This document shows positions 19,701 through 26,776 of a DNA stretch of 64,000 bases, piece by piece. The stretch lies in the NCBI GenBank assembly GCA_014465955.1, contig JACTVT010000003.1, positions 1 to 64,000 on the forward strand. Direction: 5' to 3'. Every line of letters begins with the position of its first letter. Position 1 is the stretch's first letter. Below the pieces are notes generated by a model that searched no databases, was not told the DNA's origin, and saw only the letters and a program-made list of their open reading frames with translations. This DNA is from Eubacterium sp. (GTDB taxonomy: Bacteria > Bacillota > Clostridia > Oscillospirales > Acutalibacteraceae). Made by a program: the position numbers and the translations under genes.

Positions 19701-20296
19701 TATTCTTTATCACCATTCAAAAAAGCATATCGCAGTTCATTTGTATCGGCTGTTTCGCCTGCATAATTTTTGATATAATCAAGCATCGGGTCAATTTCGT
19801 CAAAAACCCCAATCAAATCAAGTGACTCTTTTTTGAGAAAGTTTTCTTCAACCGTTTTATTCAGCATATGAATCATATCGTCATAAAAACCGTGTGCGTT
19901 GAAAATAACGATTGCCTTTTTGTGCCTGCCGAGTTGTTTTAATGTATACACTTCAAAGAATTCTTCAAATGTGCCGATACCGCCGGGGGCAATAATAAAA
20001 GCGTCGGCGTGGTCTTCCATATAAGTTTTACGCTCTGCCATTGTTTCGGTGTGCATAAATTCCGTGCACTTATCATAGAGCACGTTATATTGCTTCATAA
20101 AATGCGGCGCTACGCCTAAAATATAACCGCCGCCGTCGTAAACACCACGTGCAGATGCGCCCATTACGCCCGTGCTTCCGCCGCCGAACACAAGCCCGAT
20201 ACCTTTTTCAGCCATTTTCAGGCCCAAATTATAGGCTGATTTTATATATTTATCTTCAATAATATCGCTTGATGCGCCAAATACGCAAATGTTCAT
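19700..20296 (-). CDS. LOG-family (TIGR00730) nucleotide phosphoribohydrolase-like protein
   Basis: A 198-residue Rossmann-fold protein of the LOG/YvdD family. Members release the base from nucleoside 5'-monophosphates, in some cases cytokinin precursors; the physiological substrate here is unknown. Motifs are VFGGGSTGVMG near residue 39, ERKTYMEDHADAFI, and the active-site PGGIGTFEEFFEVYT near residue 105. The ATG at 20296 is taken as start because AAAGGTGATC lies just before it; the in-frame GTG at 20305 falls inside that ribosome site. It is transcribed divergently from uxaC. Confidence 0.9.
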   Translation of the reverse strand: MNICVFGASSDIIEDKYIKSAYNLGLKMAEKGIGLVFGGGSTGVMGASARGVYDGGGYILGVAPHFMKQYNVLYDKCTEFMHTETMAERKTYMEDHADAFIIAPGGIGTFEEFFEVYTLKQLGRHKKAIVIFNAHGFYDDMIHMLNKTVEENFLKKESLDLIGVFDEIDPMLDYIKNYAGETADTNELRYAFLNGDKE

Positions 20297-20346
20297 AATG
20301 ATCACCTTTACATCTTTTTGTTTATTGTAAAATACAGTATATTATC

Positions 20347-20375
20347 AGTATATCAAAAATAAAAAAAATGTTCAA
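20347..20375 (-). promoter_or_regulatory. Promoter of the LOG-family gene
   Basis: Minus-strand TTGAAC (20375-20370), 17-bp spacer, TATACT (20352-20347). Confidence 0.6.
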
Positions 20376-20392
20376 TAATAATTAAAATAAAG

Positions 20393-20421
20393 TTGAAATG
20401 AGAATATTATAGGTATATAAT
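20393..20421 (+). promoter_or_regulatory. Promoter of uxaC
   Basis: TTGAAA (20393-20398), 17-bp spacer, TATAAT (20416-20421), about 30 bp before the GTG start of uxaC. No operator palindrome was recognised. Confidence 0.75.
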
Positions 20422-20451
20422 ATTCCCGAATAAATTTCAGGAGGTTATTTT

Positions 20452-21852
20452 GTGAAACCTTTTATGGATAAGGATTTTCTGCTGGATACTGAATCGGCAC
20501 GTCTTCTTTTTCACGATTACTGTGAAAATCTGCCGATTTGTGATTACCACTGTCACCTCAGCCCGCAGGAAATTTATGAGAATAAACAGCCTGCCGATAT
20601 TGCCGAATTATGGCTCAAGGGAGATCATTATAAATGGCGTGCAATGCGCTCCTGCGGCGTGCCCGAGGAATACTGCACGGGCGATAAATCGGGCAAAGAA
20701 AAATTTGAAAAATTTGCTTACACGCTTCAATACGCAATCGGCAATCCGCTTTATCACTGGGCACATATTGAACTGCAGAAATATTTTGATATAGATACTC
20801 CGCTGTCAGCAAAAACGGCAGATGATATTTATGAGCGTGCCAATAAGGCGATTGAGCAGGGAGATTTCAGACCGCAGAGTCTTATTATGAATTCAAATGT
20901 TAAGGTTGTCTGCACAACCGATGACCCGATTGATGATTTGAAGTACCACAAACTTCTTAAAAATGTTAAAGATTTCGATTGTAAAGTTCTGCCGTCTTTC
21001 CGCCCAGATAAGGCGCTTAATATTAATATTGACGGTTTTGCCGATTATATTAATGCACTTGAAAAAGCATCGGGCATTGAGATTAATTCGTATAAAGACG
21101 TTATTACGGCACTTCTTGATAGAGCAGATTATTTTGATAAGGCTGGCTGCCGTGTTTCGGATCAGGCTTTTGAGCATATTCCGTATGAAATTGCAGATGA
21201 TGATACCGTAAATGTTATTTTCCAAAAGGCAATGAACGGTCAGGCAGTGACTGCAAAAGAGGCAGATATTTATAAAACGCCGATTCTTCTTGCGCTCGGT
21301 GAAAAGTATCACAGCCTTGGCTGGACAATGGAAATTCATATCGGCGCAATGCGCAATAATAACACGGCGATGTTTCATTCACTCGGCGCAGACACAGGCT
21401 TTGATTCTGTCGGCGATGATAATATTGCATATAATTTAAGCCGTTTTCTTGATGCACTGAATGTTAAAGGTAGGCTGCCTAAAACGATTTTGTTTAATCT
21501 TAATAATAAAGACAACATTGTGCTTGCAACTATGCTCGGTAATTTCCAGAGCAGTGAGGCAGAGTCTAAGCTGCAGTTCGGTCCTGCGTGGTGGTTTCTT
21601 GACACGCTTGATGGTATGACCGACCAACTTAAATCCCTTGGCAACCTCGGTGTGCTCGGCAAATTTGTCGGTATGGAAACGGATTCCCGTTCGTTCACAT
21701 CATACGGCAGGCACGATTATTTCAGGCGTATTATGTGCCGCCTTATCGGCAGATGGGTTGAAGACGGCTGGTATGCCGCAGATGACGAAATGCTTAAAGA
21801 AATCGTGCAGGGCATTTCCTTTAACAATGCAATGAAATATTTTAATTTTTAA
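20452..21852 (+). CDS. uxaC: Glucuronate isomerase
   Basis: Isomerises glucuronate to fructuronate (and galacturonate to tagaturonate), the entry step of hexuronate breakdown. The 466 residues match the family, beginning MKPFMDKDFLLDTESARLLF with the metal-site CDYHCHLSPQEI and ending in the conserved KEIVQGISFNNAMKYF. The start is a GTG; AGGAGG lies 7 bp upstream and the alignment of the N-terminus supports it. It has its own promoter and is followed 15 bp later by the KDG kinase gene, so these two form one unit. Confidence 0.96.
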   Translation: MKPFMDKDFLLDTESARLLFHDYCENLPICDYHCHLSPQEIYENKQPADIAELWLKGDHYKWRAMRSCGVPEEYCTGDKSGKEKFEKFAYTLQYAIGNPLYHWAHIELQKYFDIDTPLSAKTADDIYERANKAIEQGDFRPQSLIMNSNVKVVCTTDDPIDDLKYHKLLKNVKDFDCKVLPSFRPDKALNINIDGFADYINALEKASGIEINSYKDVITALLDRADYFDKAGCRVSDQAFEHIPYEIADDDTVNVIFQKAMNGQAVTAKEADIYKTPILLALGEKYHSLGWTMEIHIGAMRNNNTAMFHSLGADTGFDSVGDDNIAYNLSRFLDALNVKGRLPKTILFNLNNKDNIVLATMLGNFQSSEAESKLQFGPAWWFLDTLDGMTDQLKSLGNLGVLGKFVGMETDSRSFTSYGRHDYFRRIMCRLIGRWVEDGWYAADDEMLKEIVQGISFNNAMKYFNF

Positions 21853-21867
21853 TCTTCGGAGGACATT

Positions 21868-22965
21868 ATGGAACTTAATTTAAGACCGAAAAATGAGTGT
21901 ATGTTTGATGAAATTTCGCTCGGCGAGATTATGCTTCGTCTTGACCCGGGTGAGGGCAGAATTAAAACCGCCCGTTCGTTCCGTGCATGGGAGGGCGGCG
22001 GTGAATATAATGTTGCCCGTGGACTTCGCCGCTGTTTTGGTATGAAAACAGGCGTGGTTACTGCATTTGCCGAAAATGAAATCGGTTATCTGCTTGAAGA
22101 TCTGATTCTTCAGGGCGGTGTGGATACTTCTCTTATCAAATGGGTGAAGTATGACGGCATTGGCAGAACAACACGCAACGGTATTAATTTTACAGAACGC
22201 GGCTTCGGTATCAGAGGTGCGGTAGGCACATCTGACAGGGGCAATACTGCTATCAGTCAGTTAAAACCCGGCGATATTGACTGGGATTATATCTTCGGCA
22301 AACTCGGCGTTCGCTGGCTTCATACAGGCGGTATTTATGCCGCTCTTTCCGAAAATTCGGCACAGGTTGTTATTGAGGCGGTCAAGGCTGCTAAAAAATA
22401 CGGCACAATTGTTTCTTATGACCTTAACTATCGCCCGTCACTCTGGAATGATATCGGCGGTCAGGCAAAAGCGCAGGAGGTTAATAAGGAACTTGCAAAA
22501 TATGTTGACGTTATGATTGGCAACGAAGAAGATTTTACGGCCTGCCTTGGCTTTGAGGTAGAGGGCAACGATGCCGACCTTAAGGAACTGAATATGGACG
22601 GTTATGTTAAAATGCTCGGCGAGGTTTGCAAAGCTTATCCTAATTTCAAGGTTATTGCAACCACGCTCCGCACTGTTAAAACTGCTACAGTAAATGACTG
22701 GAAAGCAATCTGCTATGCAGACGGCAGGGTTTATAACTCAATCGAATTCCCTGCACTTGAAATTCTTGACCGTGTCGGCGGCGGCGACAGCTTTGCATCA
22801 GGTCTTATTTACGGACTTATGACTTATGAAGATGCACAAAAGGCAGTTAATTACGGCGTTGTTCACGGTGCACTTGCCATGACTACACCGGGCGATACCT
22901 CAATGGCGTCACTTAAAGAGGTTGAGGCTAAGGTGAACGGTGCTTCTGCCCGAGTTCAGAGATAA
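21868..22965 (+). CDS. kdgK: 2-keto-3-deoxygluconate kinase (PfkB family)
   Basis: A ribokinase/PfkB-family sugar kinase of 365 residues. It has the N-terminal GEIMLRLDPGEG segment, the glycine-rich EGGGEYNVARGL substrate loop and the ATP/anion-hole signature RVGGGDSFASGLIYG near residue 307. Its place between uxaC and the KDPG aldolase makes KDG the likely substrate, by context rather than by a diagnostic residue. It is longer than E. coli KdgK (about 309). The stop codon overlaps the left end of a MITE-like element. Confidence 0.85.
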   Translation: MELNLRPKNECMFDEISLGEIMLRLDPGEGRIKTARSFRAWEGGGEYNVARGLRRCFGMKTGVVTAFAENEIGYLLEDLILQGGVDTSLIKWVKYDGIGRTTRNGINFTERGFGIRGAVGTSDRGNTAISQLKPGDIDWDYIFGKLGVRWLHTGGIYAALSENSAQVVIEAVKAAKKYGTIVSYDLNYRPSLWNDIGGQAKAQEVNKELAKYVDVMIGNEEDFTACLGFEVEGNDADLKELNMDGYVKMLGEVCKAYPNFKVIATTLRTVKTATVNDWKAICYADGRVYNSIEFPALEILDRVGGGDSFASGLIYGLMTYEDAQKAVNYGVVHGALAMTTPGDTSMASLKEVEAKVNGASARVQR

Positions 22966-23088
22966 AACCGTGTCTTTTTCCGTTATACTGCGTTATCGGC
23001 AAAATTCCGCTCGGTCACATACAGCACGTATGCTCCCGTCGACGAAATTTTCCCTCTGCCTTGTCTAACGAAAAAATCCATCGGTTTT
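22964..23088. mobile_element. MITE-like element, copy 1 (125 bp)
   Basis: The left end AAAACCGTGTCTTTTTCCG is an imperfect inverted repeat of the right end (AAAACCGATGGATTTTTTCG read on the other strand). A second, longer copy lies at 49416-49651 and shares the right half (TCACATA, ATGCTCC, AAATTT, GCCTTG). It contains no gene. The left end overlaps the kdgK stop codon. Confidence 0.7.
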
Positions 23089-23115
23089 AGTGTTATCGGA
23101 AAAATAAATAATATT

Positions 23116-23142
23116 GTAGGGGACGATACCCTTATCGTCCCG
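23116..23142 (+). repeat. GTAG-hairpin element, type H
   Basis: GTAG then arms GGGACGATA/TATCGTCCC with loop CCCT. Confidence 0.88.
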
Positions 23143-23159
23143 TAAAATCCAAAAAATCT

Positions 23160-23186
23160 GTAGGGCGGTCTGTCCTCAGACCGCCG
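23160..23186 (+). repeat. GTAG-hairpin element, type D
   Basis: GTAGG then arms GCGGTCTG/CAGACCGC, loop TCCT, ending CG; 31 bp before the KDPG aldolase start. Confidence 0.9.
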
Positions 23187-23217
23187 TATAATCAAAAAAT
23201 CAACAGGAGAACAAACT

Positions 23218-23874
23218 ATGTCAAATAAAATTGAAACACTTGCAAAAATTCAGGAAGTCGGCATTGTTGCCGTTGTTCGTGCAACATCAATTGAACAGGC
23301 TGAAAAAATTACAGATGCTTGTATCGCAGGCGGCGTTGCCGCTATTGAACTTACATTTACCGTGCCGCATGCAGATAAGTTGATTGAGGCTATGAGAGAA
23401 AAATACAGCAGCGGCGAAATCATTATTGGTGCAGGTACAGTTATGGACGCTGCTACTGCAAGAATTGCAATTCTTGCAGGTGCTGAATATATTGTTTCAC
23501 CTTATTTTGACCCTGAAACAGTAAAAACCTGCAACCGTTACGGAATTCCGTCTATGCCGGGTATTTATACACCGACCGAGGCTGTTCACGCAATGGAATG
23601 CGGCGCTGACGTGCTTAAGGTATTCCCCGGTGATATTGCAGGTCCGTCATTTATTAAAGATATTCACGGCCCTATTCCTAACGCAGTTATGATGCCGTCA
23701 GGGGGCGTTGATGTTGATAATGTTAAGGACTGGATTAAAGCAGGTGCAATTGCCTGCGGCGCAGGTTCATCGCTTATCGCAGGCGCAAAAACAGGCGATT
23801 ATGATAAAATTACAGAAACAGGAAAACTCTTTGTTCAGCGTATTAAAGAGGCACGTGCCGAAATGGCAAAATAA
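23218..23874 (+). CDS. eda: 2-keto-3-deoxy-6-phosphogluconate aldolase
   Basis: Splits KDPG into pyruvate and glyceraldehyde-3-phosphate, the last step of the hexuronate route. The 218 residues have the class I aldolase pattern: VAAIELTFTVP (catalytic Glu), GAGTVMDAATA, SPYFDPETV and the Schiff-base lysine in GADVLKVFPGDI near residue 138, then MMPSGGVDVDNV. Some family members also cleave 4-hydroxy-2-oxoglutarate. An AGGAG site precedes the ATG. A MITE-like element and two hairpin repeats separate it from kdgK. Confidence 0.95.
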   Translation: MSNKIETLAKIQEVGIVAVVRATSIEQAEKITDACIAGGVAAIELTFTVPHADKLIEAMREKYSSGEIIIGAGTVMDAATARIAILAGAEYIVSPYFDPETVKTCNRYGIPSMPGIYTPTEAVHAMECGADVLKVFPGDIAGPSFIKDIHGPIPNAVMMPSGGVDVDNVKDWIKAGAIACGAGSSLIAGAKTGDYDKITETGKLFVQRIKEARAEMAK

Positions 23875-23912
23875 TTGTTGACAAGCGGTATGAAAATTTA
23901 TATACTATGAGT

Positions 23913-24004
23913 ACAAAGGGAGTAGCTTGCACGAACATTCGTGTTTCTCAGTCGTCATTACGATTTTTATAATCCGGCTTTGTAATGAAATAGCGAGACT
24001 TTGC
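23913..24004 (+). ncRNA. yybP-ykoY (manganese) riboswitch
   Basis: The 5' block AAAGGGAGTAGCTT, the CAGTCGTCATTACG block, CCGGCTTTGT and the 3' block ATAGCGAGACTTTG appear in the order and spacing of the yybP-ykoY aptamer, which binds Mn2+. Helix P1 pairs CAAAG (23914-23918) with CTTTG (23999-24003). The 3' strand of P1 is also part of the 5' arm of the terminator at 23995-24033, so ligand binding should block the terminator: an ON switch for the downstream Na/Pi-PhoU gene. Confidence 0.88.
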
Positions 24005-24033
24005 TGTTATAGATAATGGCAGAGTCTCTTTTT
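23995..24033 (+). terminator. Riboswitch-controlled terminator
   Basis: GAGACTTTGC (23995-24004) pairs over 10 bp with GCAGAGTCTC (24019-24028), followed by TTTTTATTTT. It is mutually exclusive with riboswitch helix P1. Confidence 0.85.
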
Positions 24034-24097
24034 ATTTTAATTTCTGCTCTGTTTGGCAAAAATATTAATATCAAAACTATTGAAATGAGGAAAAGAG

Positions 24098-25714
24098 ATG
24101 ACATTCAGTGAATTGATTATGTTTGCCGTTAAACTTCTTGCGGGCACAGGTGTATTCCTTGTCGGCGTGCATTTGCTTACGGTTAATATTGAACAGTTAG
24201 CAACAGGTAAAATTAAAGATTTGTTTTCAAAAACTGCCGATAAAAGGCTTGTAAATGTGGGTGTCGGTGTAGCATCAACTGCTTTGATACAGAGTTCGGG
24301 TGTTACAACTGTACTTATTGTCGGTTTTGTTAATGTTGGAATAATGAATCTGTATCAGGCAACAGCAATGATTATGGGTGCAAATATAGGTACAACCATT
24401 ACGGCACAGATTGCTTCGCTCAGCGCATTTCCGATAACTACTTATATTCAACTGCTTGTTTTTGTCGGCATTATGATGAGCATGGTGTGTAAAAAGGACG
24501 GCAATAAAAAAGCAGGAATGATTACAGCAGGTCTTGGCCTTATATTTATAGGTCTGTCGTTGATGTCAGATTCTATGAAAACAAACAAAGAGATGATTCA
24601 AAGCGTTTTTGAAACGGTTACAAATCCGTTTCTGCTGTTTTTAATCGGAATTTTTCTTACTGCGCTTGTGCAGTCCAGTTCGGCAATAACGTCGGTTATA
24701 ATTGCAATGTCTGTAGCGGGTCTTACCATCGGTACAGGCGGAAACGAGGTTCTGTTCATCATTCTCGGTACCAATATAGGTTCGTGCGTTACGGCGCTTA
24801 TGTCATCTGCATCGGCAGGAGCAAACGCTAAAAGGGCAAGTCTTATCCATTTTATGTTTAACACTTTCGGTTCAGTAATTTTCTTTGTAATTCTGATATG
24901 TGTTCCGCAGTTTATGGAAATTACTTTTGCAAAATGGTTTTCATCTCCTGCAACGCAGATTGCAATGTTTCACACATTTTTCAACGTTGTGTGCACAGTG
25001 GTTTTTCTGCCGTTCTGCAATGTGTTTGTAAAAATATCCGAAGTGCTTATCAAAGAAAAGAAAACCGTTTCTGTTACAAACCTTGATGAACGAATGCTGA
25101 CCTCTCCGTCTATCGCAATTACGCAGATTGAAAAGGAAATGCTGTTTCTGTCAGATACGGCTATGGACGCTTTCAGAACGGCATATCAGTCTTTTGATAA
25201 GGCAGATGCATCATTTATCGAGTCTGCTCAAAAGCAGATTGCGGCGGCAGGTGAAATTTACAGCAGGGTGATAAGTTATCTCGTTCAACTTTCCGCTCAG
25301 AGCAATCTTGCCGACGAGCAGAGAATCGCTGATTTGCATAATAACCTCGGCGATATTATGCGTATTGCCGAAATTGCAGATAATTTTACAAAATATACTA
25401 AAAAGACTGTTGAACATAAACTTGAATTTTCAGATTCTGTTAAGGCAGAACTGCGCGAAATGGTGGGCAGTATAGAACGGCTTTATAAATTGACTTCTGA
25501 ACTTATTTCAGATAAAAATTCAAATCTTCTGGTTGATATTGATTTTGAGGAAAATAAAATTGATAATTACAGAAAAAGGCTTATCAATGACCATATCAGA
25601 AGGCTGAATGAAGGCAAATGTAAGCCCGAAAGCAGCGGTGTGTTCATCAATCTTGTTTCAAATATAGAAAGACTTGGTGACCATTTAACGTATATTGCCT
25701 ATACCGTTAAGTAG
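24098..25714 (+). CDS. Na/Pi-cotransporter family protein with PhoU domain
   Basis: A 538-residue membrane transporter. Residues 1-310 hold the duplicated Na/Pi-cotransporter core with both QSS signatures, TALIQSSGVTTVLIVGF near residue 60 and TALVQSSSAITSVIIAM near 190, and matching GANIGTT and GTNIGSC loops. Residues 340-538 are a PhoU-like helical domain (EKEMLFLSDTAMDAF to LVSNIERLGDHL). Relatives move phosphate with sodium. The manganese riboswitch just upstream implies expression rises with Mn2+. The stop codon TAG is formed by the first bases of a GTAG-hairpin element. Confidence 0.88.
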   Translation: MTFSELIMFAVKLLAGTGVFLVGVHLLTVNIEQLATGKIKDLFSKTADKRLVNVGVGVASTALIQSSGVTTVLIVGFVNVGIMNLYQATAMIMGANIGTTITAQIASLSAFPITTYIQLLVFVGIMMSMVCKKDGNKKAGMITAGLGLIFIGLSLMSDSMKTNKEMIQSVFETVTNPFLLFLIGIFLTALVQSSSAITSVIIAMSVAGLTIGTGGNEVLFIILGTNIGSCVTALMSSASAGANAKRASLIHFMFNTFGSVIFFVILICVPQFMEITFAKWFSSPATQIAMFHTFFNVVCTVVFLPFCNVFVKISEVLIKEKKTVSVTNLDERMLTSPSIAITQIEKEMLFLSDTAMDAFRTAYQSFDKADASFIESAQKQIAAAGEIYSRVISYLVQLSAQSNLADEQRIADLHNNLGDIMRIAEIADNFTKYTKKTVEHKLEFSDSVKAELREMVGSIERLYKLTSELISDKNSNLLVDIDFEENKIDNYRKRLINDHIRRLNEGKCKPESSGVFINLVSNIERLGDHLTYIAYTVK

Positions 25715-25737
25715 GGGGCAGTCTCTGCGCTATCCCG
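25711..25737 (+). repeat. GTAG-hairpin element, decayed type B
   Basis: GTAGG, then a GGGCAG arm, TCTCTGCG loop and TATCCCG; one arm has drifted. The GTAG supplies the stop codon of the preceding gene. Confidence 0.65.
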
Positions 25738-25750
25738 TAAAAATATATAA

Positions 25751-25791
25751 AAAAAAGAGCGGTAATTGCGATTGGCAATTTCCGCTTTTTT
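25751..25791. terminator. Bidirectional terminator
   Basis: AAGAGCGG-AATTGC and GCAATT-CCGCTTTTTT form a long stem with one bulge, ending at the stop codon of the small minus-strand gene and serving the transporter gene from the other side. Confidence 0.8.
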
Positions 25792-25874
25792 CAGTCTTTG
25801 TCCTTTGTATATGCAGGGTCTAAAGTGGCAAGTGTTCTTGCATACTGCACAAGCAAATCAAATATTTTTGACAT
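25791..25874 (-). CDS. 27-residue small protein of unknown function
   Basis: A tiny open frame with all the parts of a real gene. It has a consensus promoter (TTGACA, 16 bp, TATAAT at 25935-25908), a predicted 25-30 nt leader, an AAGGAGG ribosome site 8 bp before the ATG, and a terminator directly at the stop codon. The peptide starts MSKIFDLLVQYART, has an amphipathic helix-like first half and ends in a charged KDKD tail; it has no membrane segment or signal peptide. I do not recognise a family. The whole transcript would be about 150 nt, so a dual-function small RNA is also possible. Confidence 0.6.
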   Translation of the reverse strand: MSKIFDLLVQYARTLATLDPAYTKDKD

Positions 25875-25907
25875 TTAAAATACCTCCTTATTTCTTTATT
25901 TGCCCAC

Positions 25908-25935
25908 ATTATAGCACTATATTTTTTATTGTCAA
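25908..25935 (-). promoter_or_regulatory. Consensus promoter of the 27-codon gene
   Basis: Minus-strand TTGACA (25935-25930), 16-bp spacer, TATAAT (25913-25908): both hexamers match the sigma-A consensus exactly. The DNA from 25936 to 26119 is very AT-rich and holds nothing else I can support. Confidence 0.8.
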
Positions 25936-26119
25936 TACTTATAACGCAAAAATGGCATATATTCGTTAATATTGCATAAAAAGTATGATTATTTATTAAT
26001 GATTATATATATTTTTATGGGCGTTTTGCACAAAAACAGTGCAATATATCTTATGCAACAAATAACTTTTTTGTTACGAATGATTTTATTAAATAATAAT
26101 GAACGTTATGGCAACAACC

Positions 26120-26146
26120 GTAGGGTGCGATGTCCTCATCGCACCG
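26120..26146 (+). repeat. GTAG-hairpin element, type G
   Basis: GTAGG then a perfect stem GTGCGATG/CATCGCAC with loop TCCT, ending CG. Confidence 0.88.
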
Positions 26147-26151
26147 AAAAT

Positions 26152-26184
26152 AAAAGCACCGTGCTTCAGTCCACGGTGCTTTTT
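26152..26184. terminator. Terminator of the hisS-aspS-HD operon
   Basis: AAAGCACCGTG/CACGGTGCTTT with an 8-nt loop, flanked by A and T runs, just beyond the HD gene. Confidence 0.85.
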
Positions 26185-26191
26185 GCTGTAA

Positions 26192-26776
26192 TTATTTTGT
26201 ATGCTCGTCAAGAGTTAAATAATATGAACATAAAAAGTGCTCTTTGAAATATTGAACCTCGGGCAGGTTGATTTCGTCAATTTTTTCCTGCTGGGTTATG
26301 AGCGCCTTTTCAAATTCCTTGTTGCCCATTCTTGTCTCTTCAATACACTTTATCAGCGCATCTATTTTATCTGCCGCTTTAACAAGTACCCAGAGATCTT
26401 TGTCGCTTTCCTGCTTTTCAAAAAACGGCACATAGTCTTCTCTGAATTCATCGGGCAGCATTGCGAGCAGTCTTTCGCCTGCAATATGCTCAATATCCTT
26501 GTAAACATTTTTTATATCGTCGTTGTAATATTTAACAGGGGTCGGCATATCGCCCGTGATAACCTCGGTTGTATCGTGATACATTGCAATCAGAGCCGTT
26601 CTTTCGGCGTTATATGTTTTACCGAATTTTTTATTGCCGATAACTGCCAGCGCGTGCGCAATAACGGCAACGCTGTGGCTGTGTTCGGCAATATTTTCTT
26701 TACTGCTGTTGTTCATAAGCGACCATCGGTCAATAAATTTCATTCGGTTAACCATTGCAAAAAAATGATTATTCAT
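26192..26776 (-). CDS. HD-domain 5'-nucleotidase (YfbR-like)
   Basis: A 194-residue HD-domain phosphohydrolase resembling YfbR, which removes phosphate from deoxynucleoside 5'-monophosphates. Metal-site blocks are NIAEHSHSVAVIAHALA, MYHDTTEVITGDMPTPVKYY (HD pair) and a later VKAADKIDALIKC aspartate. The start at 26776 is chosen because a GGAAG site precedes it, it overlaps the end of aspS by 8 bp, and the family begins close to this point. The longer frame would run deep into aspS. It is the last gene of the hisS-aspS unit. Confidence 0.88.
   Translation of the reverse strand: MNNHFFAMVNRMKFIDRWSLMNNSSKENIAEHSHSVAVIAHALAVIGNKKFGKTYNAERTALIAMYHDTTEVITGDMPTPVKYYNDDIKNVYKDIEHIAGERLLAMLPDEFREDYVPFFEKQESDKDLWVLVKAADKIDALIKCIEETRMGNKEFEKALITQQEKIDEINLPEVQYFKEHFLCSYYLTLDEHTK

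Noticed and set aside
25766..25969. A 67-codon plus-strand frame across the small minus-strand gene
   Set aside because: It begins inside a terminator, has no ribosome site and reads as hydrophobic antisense; the minus-strand 27-codon frame explains the region better.
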